Shown in pieces: positions 1 through 5,653 of a stretch of DNA of 5,807 nt. Numbering within the stretch: position 1 is the first letter of the stretch; each line of letters begins with the position of its first letter. The DNA lies in contig CAKAPZ010000066.1 in NCBI GenBank assembly GCA_916720015.1, forward strand, positions 1 to 5,807, given 5' to 3'. Below the pieces are notes generated by a model that was given only the letters and a program-made list of their open reading frames with translations, was not told the DNA's origin and did no database searches. Made by a program: the position numbers and the translations under genes. The stretch comes from an uncultured Atopobium sp. GTDB lineage: Bacteria > Actinomycetota > Coriobacteriia > Coriobacteriales > Atopobiaceae.

Positions 1-11
1 GTAGGCTAGAA

Positions 12-43
12 GGTAGTAAGGAAATAGCCTTACACCACTTTTT
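12..43 (+). terminator. Intrinsic terminator, plus strand
   Basis: Bases 12-21 pair with 28-36 to form a 9-bp stem with one bulged A at 15 and a 6-base loop (22-27). It is followed by AC and five T (39-43), the layout of a Rho-independent terminator reading left to right. It would end a transcript entering from outside the window. A plus-strand reading frame coming from the left could stop at TAG 7-9 or TAG 2-4, just before the stem, but too little is visible to call a gene. On the minus strand the same stem has no T-run. It could instead be a structural hairpin of a small RNA. Confidence 0.5.
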
Positions 44-71
44 GAGACGTAACTAGTTCAGTATCTATAGT
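42..71 (+). promoter_or_regulatory. Candidate sigma-70-type promoter for a plus-strand small RNA
   Basis: TTGAGA at 42-47 (5 of 6 to TTGACA) and TATAGT at 66-71 (5 of 6 to TATAAT) are separated by 18 bases. Transcription would start near 77-79 and run toward the cas9 3' end. No plus-strand open reading frame with a ribosome site follows, so the product would be a non-coding RNA. The -10 element lies inside the 57-92 dyad. This is the best promoter match in the 238-base gap, but AT-rich DNA gives such matches by chance. Confidence 0.35.
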
Positions 72-92
72 AGGATAACTTTAGGTACTGAA
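57..92. repeat. 10-bp dyad with CRISPR-repeat-like ends
   Basis: TTCAGTATCT (57-66) is the reverse complement of AGGTACTGAA (83-92) apart from one position, 64/85, which is a G-U pair in a plus-strand RNA and an A-C mismatch in a minus-strand RNA. The loop is 16 bases. Extended to 56-95 the element begins GTTCAG and ends GAAAAC; read on the minus strand it begins GTTTTCAGTACC and ends CTGAAC. Terminal inverted repeats with GTT at the start are common in type II CRISPR repeats, but there is only one copy here and the usual repeat length is 36. It may be a decayed repeat, a tracrRNA anti-repeat region or an operator. Confidence 0.5.
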
Positions 93-194
93 AACACAAA
101 TAGCCATCTTTCAAGAGTAAATAAAAATCTTCCTCCTAAAGGATGTGTAACTGTTCTCGAACTTACTGAAAAACAATACACAGGGAGGAAGATT
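78..194 (+). ncRNA. Possible tracrRNA or other small RNA (tentative)
   Basis: An RNA starting near 78 from the promoter at 42-71 would open with a segment (78-95) ending in GGTACTGAAAAC. This is the form of an anti-repeat that could pair with a crRNA repeat beginning GUUUUCAGUACC. Pairing of a GUUUU-type repeat start with an anti-repeat is the general design of type II tracrRNAs, and tracrRNA genes often sit beside cas9. Against it, no array is in the window to supply the repeat, no clear nexus hairpin follows, and the large hairpin at 126-194 has its T-rich tail on the other strand, so the 3' end given here is arbitrary. A minus-strand tracrRNA running out of the window at position 1 cannot be excluded. 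Confidence 0.22.
119..194 (-). terminator. Long hairpin, probable cas9 terminator
   Basis: AATCTTCCTCC (126-136) and GGAGGAAGATT (184-194) are perfect 11-bp inverted repeats. Inside them TGTGTA (144-149) pairs with TACACA (177-182) after an asymmetric internal loop, and the tip can close further as GTT-CTCG-AAC (153-162). On the minus strand the stem is followed by a T-rich tract (127-119, TTTTTATTT with its preceding bases). The hairpin starts 45 bases after the cas9 stop, so it most simply ends the cas9 mRNA. The stem is longer and the loop far larger than in a typical intrinsic terminator, so processing or pairing with another RNA is possible. Confidence 0.55.
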
Positions 195-238
195 CTAATC
201 AATTCATCGAAAAAAGGTGAGTTGTCTTATAATCCAGC

Positions 239-3200
239 TCAGCTTTCACTAGAGTTTTGATTCTTTAATAAGTTAAACCACATTAAACCTAAGCAATCTT
301 CGTGAATAACCTCAACAGAAGTGTCCTTGGTCCAACGTCCTATTGTCTTTACATCCTTTGACAAAATTCTATCAAATATTAATCTTTTACTATTAATATT
401 CAGACCGCTTAGCCTTCCATAAATACCATCTATCCTCACTATGTCATCATTTCTAAGGACAACAGGTATTGAATTCTCTGTTATACGTGATGGAATTGGC
501 TCCCATTCCTGTGTTGTAATTTTTTGTCGAGGTATATATCTGGGCACATAAGACCCTCTTTTTATTTTATCTAGGTCAGCAAAATATACTGGCTCTATCA
601 GCCATTCACCTCTTCCTGATTTTCCCTCCTCATCAAGCCATAGTCTAATGTATGCACGGTCTCCCAAAATTCTTGCAAACTGTCCCCCTGTTGGATCTCT
701 AAATAGATCAACAGTTCCAACTCCTTGTTCTTTCCCTTTTAAAATATGAACGATTTTTTTATCGCTCACCTCTTTACCTAAATATTTATACTTAGTCTCT
801 TCATAAATTAAGCCGTTCTTTTTATTAGGACGATACATTGTAGGAATTACCCATTTCCTTGCTTCACGTACCTGATCAGCAAAGCCTTCCCATGGTTCAG
901 CAATAACTGAATTCTTTACCTCCCTCAATCTAGAGCAAGATATTGCAAATTCCTTAACCATTGATGCGCTGCATGCTGCAATTACCGCAGCATCAATTGC
1001 ATGATGTCTGTTGTCGCTACGATCTTTTGTATCATCCTCGCCAAAATTGAGGCCCCATTTTCTCCTCAATTTTGCAGTCATTCTTCCGCTTACAGCATAG
1101 ACATGCTGCTTTTGATCAAACTCTGACGAAAAATTTAATGAATCTGAAAGCCAAGCAGAAATTGCTCTGGCCATATATTGAGTGTCCACCATATTACGCT
1201 TAATAAAGGATGTCTCTTTTTCGGCAAAATTCTCTTCTAACAACTTTGATTTTTTACCATCGGACAATCTTACATTAGATGTAACTCGCAAGCAGAATTG
1301 TTCCCAATTTGGATGACTGCCGTCATTGGAGTTCATCCATTCGTATGGGGTTCTATTTCCTTTTTCTTGATTAGATTTTGCCAGAACAAGAACTTTATTC
1401 GATTTCAGGTCATCAGCACTTCTTGAGTAAGGAAGTACGTGATCTATCTCACAATACTTATCGTCTATCAAAAAGCGTATTCCTCCTGAGAACGCAGCAT
1501 CGCCCAGACTTTCTCCGGTATATATATCTTTGCCGCCCTGTTCTTCATAGAGTTTCATCTTGGTAATTTGCTTGCCAGTTACCTCTGACTGATCAATATG
1601 AAGAAGTTCGGCAATTTTATCTTTTATACGCTCATTCTCTTTTCTATTTTCATTTTGTCCTTTTGCAATTTTGCTTTTTTCTTTTGCCGACTTAGCAATA
1701 TCGTTGCCCAATTCAATACGGATTATGTTAGGCATTCCATATTGTTTGATAGCAGAATTAATCATTCTTCTTGCTTGGGCAAGAACTCTTAAAACAACAG
1801 GGTTTGTACATTGCGCATCATAATCAGAATATGGCAACAGAAGAGGCTGTCTAATTCCTTTTTCTCTTAACCTGAAACCTTGGAGTCCAGATTGCTTTTC
1901 AGCCTCATCAAGAGTAAAAGCTTCTCCGTCTAAAAATTGATCATGTAACATCTCCAACGCTTGAATAGATCTGGATCCATATCCCTTAAATATTTTTGTG
2001 TTGTAAGGCAGAGATTCTATTAAAGCAAGTTCATCTTCAGAGATTTCCAAACTCTCTATTTCTTGATACATTGAAATTCTTCTTTCCAAACTATCAAGAG
2101 ATGACGCATAGGTAAGAGACTCAGCAATCGCATTAGCTAATTTAAAATCATTCTTCATTCTATTTAACAACTGAATTCCTGATTCTGATGCTGAAAGAAC
2201 TCTACAAAATGTATTCCAGGCTTTAGGTACGAATACTGGATTCTTCTCTAAATCTGGTTTAACTCCTTTAAAGCCAACCAAATTGTCATCATCTATCAGC
2301 TTGCGTAAAGTTTTATACGTAACCGATTTAACTTTAGTGCCTTGATGAACACTAAACATCTCATTAATAACTGCATCTCTAACTTCTCTTGTTAGAGATT
2401 GCTCTGGTTTATCATCAAATTTCAAACGTATATTTCCAAGCTTTTCATAAGCTTTAACGACTTCAGAAATTAAATCAGCATTTGCCGCCCTTTTTTGGGG
2501 CTCATCACTATATTGATCAAAGTAAACACAGTAGCCCACCTTTTGATAAGTCAATTTATCAAAAGCTTTAGTATCTTTAAGCCAATTGAGCTGTTCTAAA
2601 TAAGCATCTCTAAATTCTTCTGATGTATGAGTATTTCCAAACTTCTTCTGTTTCTCAAATAACTCTTTAATCTCATCCACAACCATTGGATGAGACACGC
2701 AATGTTTATAATCCCCGGTTTTGTTTCTATAGCTACGAGTTGAAACATAGCTCTCTTTATACAAGTACTCACCAAAAGTTCTATAGCCTGATTCTTTTAG
2801 TGCTTTTTTATTTTCTGAGATAGCAGAAAGAACTTTTCCAGCTTCCTCAGATTCAGAAGAAACTTCAGTAGAAACTTCTCCATTAATTAAAGTCTCTTCT
2901 CCTCGATTAATATAACCACGCTGACTACAGAACCAATAGAGAATACGGGCCCATTCTCTGTTAGAGAGCTGTCGATCAAGTCCCTGACTTCTTAAGACAA
3001 TAATCGGTAAATCTATTCCATCATTACCGTTTTTCTTAGTTTCAAACCACTTGCAATCACAATCCTGTGGAGTAACTCCAAATTGTTTTAATACTTTTAA
3101 AACATTCTTTTTTCTTGTTGCTCTTCTGTCGATTTGTCGTCTAATCGAACGCTTTTCTCGCCTTACTGCGGCTAGAGATTTTCCGCTTCTGTTTTCGGGA

Positions 3201-3322
3201 GCTTTGATAATTCGGCTTGAAAGCAATTTTACTTCTTTAGCTTCGTAATCAATAATAGCCAATCCGCATGATGCTTTTCCTAAATCAATTCCAAAAACAA
3301 GTCCACGATCAGATTTTGACAT
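239..3322 (-). CDS. cas9: CRISPR-associated endonuclease Cas9, type II-C-like
   Basis: RNA-guided double-strand DNA endonuclease, the effector of type II CRISPR immunity; it uses a crRNA:tracrRNA guide and a PAM. Visible domains: RuvC-I at 8-25 (GIDLG, catalytic D13), Arg-rich bridge helix at about 44-72, recognition lobe about 75-510 including the conserved QRGY motif at 134-137, RuvC-II at 532-545 (catalytic E537), HNH at about 590-665 with D627-H628 and N651 in NQEKGN, RuvC-III at about 705-800 with H774 and D777 in NRHHAID, and a C-terminal PAM-interacting region from about 830. The spacing H628 to N651 and the WG..RAEND/RSDNRHH-type context resemble Neisseria-type II-C proteins. At 1027 residues it is between the Campylobacter jejuni (984) and Neisseria meningitidis (1082) enzymes. 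No frameshift or missing catalytic residue is seen, so it should be active. The start is supported by AAGGAG (3333-3328) five bases before ATG. No cas1 or cas2 adjoins it in the window. It is AT-rich in sampled stretches (16/60 GC at 1621-1680, 19/60 at 2401-2460), suggesting transfer. Confidence 0.98.
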   Translation of the reverse strand: MSKSDRGLVFGIDLGKASCGLAIIDYEAKEVKLLSSRIIKAPENRSGKSLAAVRREKRSIRRQIDRRATRKKNVLKVLKQFGVTPQDCDCKWFETKKNGNDGIDLPIIVLRSQGLDRQLSNREWARILYWFCSQRGYINRGEETLINGEVSTEVSSESEEAGKVLSAISENKKALKESGYRTFGEYLYKESYVSTRSYRNKTGDYKHCVSHPMVVDEIKELFEKQKKFGNTHTSEEFRDAYLEQLNWLKDTKAFDKLTYQKVGYCVYFDQYSDEPQKRAANADLISEVVKAYEKLGNIRLKFDDKPEQSLTREVRDAVINEMFSVHQGTKVKSVTYKTLRKLIDDDNLVGFKGVKPDLEKNPVFVPKAWNTFCRVLSASESGIQLLNRMKNDFKLANAIAESLTYASSLDSLERRISMYQEIESLEISEDELALIESLPYNTKIFKGYGSRSIQALEMLHDQFLDGEAFTLDEAEKQSGLQGFRLREKGIRQPLLLPYSDYDAQCTNPVVLRVLAQARRMINSAIKQYGMPNIIRIELGNDIAKSAKEKSKIAKGQNENRKENERIKDKIAELLHIDQSEVTGKQITKMKLYEEQGGKDIYTGESLGDAAFSGGIRFLIDDKYCEIDHVLPYSRSADDLKSNKVLVLAKSNQEKGNRTPYEWMNSNDGSHPNWEQFCLRVTSNVRLSDGKKSKLLEENFAEKETSFIKRNMVDTQYMARAISAWLSDSLNFSSEFDQKQHVYAVSGRMTAKLRRKWGLNFGEDDTKDRSDNRHHAIDAAVIAACSASMVKEFAISCSRLREVKNSVIAEPWEGFADQVREARKWVIPTMYRPNKKNGLIYEETKYKYLGKEVSDKKIVHILKGKEQGVGTVDLFRDPTGGQFARILGDRAYIRLWLDEEGKSGRGEWLIEPVYFADLDKIKRGSYVPRYIPRQKITTQEWEPIPSRITENSIPVVLRNDDIVRIDGIYGRLSGLNINSKRLIFDRILSKDVKTIGRWTKDTSVEVIHEDCLGLMWFNLLKNQNSSES

Positions 3323-3452
3323 GGCAGCTCCTTGATTAAAATCAAACGAATAATGTAATTCTATATCTACATCAAATATTAAAAAGTAAATTTATGTCAT
3401 CAATTCCATAAACGGTAATTTTTTTATTAGAGTAAATAAAATATGCAAAAAC
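3323..3452 (-). promoter_or_regulatory. cas9 upstream region with candidate promoter
   Basis: This AT-rich gap between the surface-protein terminator and cas9 must hold the cas9 promoter. The best pair I see on the minus strand is TTGATG (3403-3398) and TAATAT (3381-3376) with a 16-base spacer, each 4 of 6 to consensus, giving a leader of about 46 bases. A second TTGATG lies at 3375-3370. TTGATT and AATCAA arms (3332-3337 and 3340-3345) flank two bases and overlap the edge of the Shine-Dalgarno sequence, a possible operator. Neither is strong evidence. Confidence 0.25.
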
Positions 3453-3481
3453 AAAATAGCCTCTCCCATTCAGGAGAGGCT
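3453..3481 (-). terminator. Intrinsic terminator of the surface-protein gene
   Basis: Bases 3458-3466 and 3473-3481 form a perfect 9-bp GC-rich stem (AGCCTCTCC with GGAGAGGCT) with a 6-base loop. Read on the minus strand the stem is followed by A, TTTT, G and more T. It lies 43 bases after the stop of the 3525-5114 gene, and no T-run follows on the plus strand. It separates that gene from cas9, so cas9 is probably transcribed independently. Confidence 0.87.
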
Positions 3482-3524
3482 GTTGCTAGTTCAAACAATT
3501 GCAAAGAGCGCTATGACTCAGCGA

Positions 3525-5114
3525 CTATGCACGCTTACGAAGTCGAATACCAGAAGCTATTGCGCCTGCAGCAGCAATCATACTGACAGAAGACAGAACA
3601 GCGGAAGCGTCAGAGGTATCTGGCAGCACTCCCTTTTTGTGCGACTTGTGCTTCTTCTGAGAGCTGCTTGTACCGTTGTTAGAGCTGCTTGTGCCGTTGT
3701 TAGAGCTGCTGGTGCTGTTGTTGGCGCTGCTGTTAGATGGGTCACTTGCAGTATCAGTCACGGTAAGAGTTCCAGAAACGTAGGTGAACTCATAGTCGTC
3801 AGCTGAGCCACCTGCAGGAGTCAGCTCGTGCGCACCAACGCTCAGGTCAGTTGCGCTGAGGGTAGGAGCGGTGTAGTTGCGAGCAGTATCAGCAGTCTCA
3901 CCGTTTACAAAACCGGTAACAGTAAGCGTAAGCTGAGGAGCAACGCCCTTCTCAACAGTCTCGCCAGCATAGGTCACAACAAGCTGAGCCTTATTGATTG
4001 TCCAAGTTGCATCCTTAGTGGCAGTGGTGCCATCTTCCCAGGTGTAGTTCATAGGGTCAGCCAGATCAAGCTCAACGTCATACGTACCAGGATAAGTTGC
4101 TGAAACCTGGCCGCTAATAACTACCTGTGGATTAGCGGTGGCATCAAAACCACGCTGATTATGACCGTTATAGGTGAGATTAGTTGCGGTTGGAACAGCA
4201 ACGGTGCCCTTCTGAACGCTCATCTTCATAGGAATGGTGAAGTCATACAGACCGCTGTTCTTGATGGTGATGCGCGTATAACCATTGCTTGAAGCAGTTG
4301 GAGTACCAGAAATAGTTGCAGTACTTCTACGAGCAGCTGCATCATTTTCCATTGGGCTAAGCGTAAGACCAGCAGGCAGGTTACTTACGGTAAAGGTATC
4401 GTAACCCATAGTAGATGCGGCCCAAGGAATAGTGATTGGCTCGTTGTAAGCCTCGCCGACCTTTGCAGGAGTGATCTTGTTAGAAGGAAGCACTACGCCA
4501 GCGGTATTGTTGGAATTCTGGAACCTGGTATTCTCGATAGTCAAATCACCGCCATTGGTGGTAGTAAGATCAATCTGAACAACCGTGGAGTTCTTAACAG
4601 TTGAAGTACCTCTATTATCAAGACCGTTATAGAACGTAACATTGTCAAAGGTTACGTTTGCACCAGCCTCAACAATAACATCGCCCTCAAACTTCATATT
4701 TGAAACGGTTCCGTTAAAGCCTGCTGGGAAAATAATGCGAGAACCCCTAGGGCTCAGACCAGCATAAACCTGAACACGAGTACCATTGCCCAAGTAGGTG
4801 CTCTGATAGGTACTGGTAATGTTAGTTACTGTGGTAGGAACAGTGAAGTCCTGAATGGAAGATGCGCTACCGGCACCAATAGTCACCCTTGAGCCAGAGA
4901 AAGACCATGTGGATGCAGCGTCCATTGCAGCCTTGTTGTTGCTGTAGATATACTGCAAACTGCTAGATCCATAGCCCGAGAGCCAGTCCGTAATCTCAAA
5001 CGTACCATCTGCATAAGCCTTTGTTGCAAATGGCGAGAAAAACAAGCAAGCAGCAATTGCCATCACAACAACAAGCTGAGCACGGAGCCTACTTGGCACA
5101 TGCTTAACATACAT
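3525..5114 (-). CDS. Secreted cell-wall-anchored surface protein, LPXTG-like
   Basis: A 529-residue exported protein, probably displayed on the cell wall as an adhesin or stalk protein; its ligand cannot be told. Residues 1-35 form a signal peptide (basic start, hydrophobic 13-30, likely cut after AYA at 33-35). Residues 85-205 have short repeating beta-strand and Asn/Thr-rich turns like a parallel beta-helix. Residues 210-300 resemble a putative-Ig (He_PIG) domain, with NLPAGLTLSP and ISGTPT. Residues 303-374 and 377-453 resemble MBG-type domains (NLTYNGH, YPGTYDV, NYTWEDGTT, SGTLTVTD). A Ser/Asn stalk (457-485) and Lys/His patch (487-494) lead to LPDTS (497-501), a hydrophobic stretch (503-521) and RLRKRA. 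This is a sortase sorting signal with Ser in place of the usual final Gly. GGGGGA (5127-5121 side) seven bases before ATG supports the start. It stands alone between two terminators and is more GC-rich than cas9 (35/60 at 3781-3840). Confidence 0.9.
   Translation of the reverse strand: MYVKHVPSRLRAQLVVVMAIAACLFFSPFATKAYADGTFEITDWLSGYGSSSLQYIYSNNKAAMDAASTWSFSGSRVTIGAGSASSIQDFTVPTTVTNITSTYQSTYLGNGTRVQVYAGLSPRGSRIIFPAGFNGTVSNMKFEGDVIVEAGANVTFDNVTFYNGLDNRGTSTVKNSTVVQIDLTTTNGGDLTIENTRFQNSNNTAGVVLPSNKITPAKVGEAYNEPITIPWAASTMGYDTFTVSNLPAGLTLSPMENDAAARRSTATISGTPTASSNGYTRITIKNSGLYDFTIPMKMSVQKGTVAVPTATNLTYNGHNQRGFDATANPQVVISGQVSATYPGTYDVELDLADPMNYTWEDGTTATKDATWTINKAQLVVTYAGETVEKGVAPQLTLTVTGFVNGETADTARNYTAPTLSATDLSVGAHELTPAGGSADDYEFTYVSGTLTVTDTASDPSNSSANNSTSSSNNGTSSSNNGTSSSQKKHKSHKKGVLPDTSDASAVLSSVSMIAAAGAIASGIRLRKRA
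3660..3722. repeat. 21-bp tandem repeat, three units, in the surface-protein stalk
   Basis: Units at 3660-3680, 3681-3701 and 3702-3722 share the pattern AGAGCTGCTTGTRCCGTTGTT, with the third unit diverged at a few bases. On the minus strand they encode NNGTSSS, NNGTSSS and NNSTSSS. A fourth, more degenerate unit may follow at 3723-3743. Being a multiple of three, unit gain or loss would change stalk length without a frameshift. Confidence 0.9.
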
Positions 5115-5232
5115 AGAGCTTCCCCCAATCTAACTGTTTTACGTGAATTCTCCAATTGAGTCACTACAGTTTTGCCCATATAGAATTCGTATCTTATCAG
5201 ATAAGTTAGCCTTAGGTAACAAAAAGCCCAAA
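5115..5232 (-). promoter_or_regulatory. Upstream region of the surface-protein gene with palindromes
   Basis: This gap between two genes must carry the promoter of the 529-residue protein, but no hexamer pair stands out. Two symmetric elements do: CTTATC-A-GATAAG at 5193-5205, a perfect 6-bp-arm palindrome, and GTTAGCCTTAGGTAAC at 5205-5220, an imperfect dyad. The 19 bases at 5201-5219 match the DtxR/IdeR-type consensus TTAGGTTAGCCTAACCTAA at 14 positions by my count. A metal- or other repressor-controlled operator is possible but not shown. The ribosome site GGGGGA precedes the ATG. Confidence 0.35.
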
Positions 5233-5264
5233 CAAAAAAGACCCAAGTTTTATTCTTGGGTCTT
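5233..5264 (-). terminator. Intrinsic terminator after the membrane-protein gene
   Basis: AAGACCCAAG (5238-5247) and CTTGGGTCTT (5255-5264) make a perfect 10-bp stem with a 7-base loop. On the minus strand the 3' arm runs into six T (complement of 5239-5234). It begins 27 bases after the stop of the 5291-5653 gene and closes that operon. The plus strand lacks a following T-run. Confidence 0.9.
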
Positions 5265-5290
5265 ATAAATTCTTTAACTTATTTACTTAA

Positions 5291-5653
5291 CTACTTACTT
5301 AAGCACTTCTTAATTTCATGCTTAAAAACAATGGAACGAGTAAAAAACGCGGCAGCTACAGGAATGACCAATAATGGCGCAACCACAAGAATACCCGCGA
5401 CAGCCACTCCCTGGGCTGTAACTCTTCTACCAGGTCTTGATAGTATGCTGTGTAAAATATCAGTCATAGTGAATACAAATGAGCCATCGGTAAGCACATA
5501 CGCAAGTATCAACTCAAGCAAAAAGAGAACACAAAAGACAAGTGCCATGGTATTTCCAGTCTTTTTGCAAATAGCAAGTCTCTGATCAAATGAAAGATCA
5601 TCTGCCTCAGGGACTTTCTCGAACCATTTAACTGCGCGCTCTTCTGGCGTCAT
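5291..5653 (-). CDS. Small two-helix membrane protein of unknown function
   Basis: I do not recognise the family. The 120-residue product has a soluble acidic and mixed N-terminal part (1-30), a hydrophobic helix at about 34-54, a linker of about 27 residues, a second hydrophobic helix at about 82-105, and a short basic C-terminus (HEIKKCLSK). There is no signal peptide cleavage site, so it is probably an integral membrane protein. Its ATG shares one base with the stop of the gene before it (TAATG), so the two are very likely translationally coupled; only a weak GAG-type ribosome site precedes it. The operon ends at the terminator 5233-5264. The coupling implies a shared physiological role with the upstream hydrolase, but nothing in the sequence says what. 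Confidence 0.8.
   Translation of the reverse strand: MTPEERAVKWFEKVPEADDLSFDQRLAICKKTGNTMALVFCVLFLLELILAYVLTDGSFVFTMTDILHSILSRPGRRVTAQGVAVAGILVVAPLLVIPVAAAFFTRSIVFKHEIKKCLSK

Noticed and set aside
1..125. A CRISPR array
   Set aside because: Only one repeat-like element (56-95) is present; no second copy occurs at 60-70-base spacing on either side.
126..194. A miniature transposable element bounded by 11-bp inverted repeats
   Set aside because: No target-site duplication flanks the arms, the interior is only 47 bases, and the T-rich tail fits a terminator better.
1378..1792. Plus-strand reading frames at 1378-1566 and 1598-1792
   Set aside because: They lie wholly inside cas9 on the opposite strand, show no family resemblance, and their hydrophobic look comes from reading the lysine- and glutamate-rich cas9 codons in antisense.
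3051..3248. Plus-strand frame at 3051-3248
   Set aside because: Antisense to the bridge-helix coding part of cas9, with no ribosome site or recognisable domain.
3483..4103. Plus-strand frames at 3483-3806 and 3828-4103
   Set aside because: Antisense to the surface-protein gene; the Ala/Val-rich repeats in the first are simply the other strand of the 21-bp stalk repeat.
5040..5056. Lipobox (IAAC, residues 20-23) making the surface protein a lipoprotein
   Set aside because: The hydrophobic stretch continues past the cysteine and a good AYA cleavage site follows at 33-35; the sortase tail also argues for ordinary signal peptidase I processing.
5256..5585. Plus-strand frame at 5256-5585
   Set aside because: It starts inside the terminator stem and is antisense to the membrane-protein gene, which has the better coding context (stop/start overlap and terminator).
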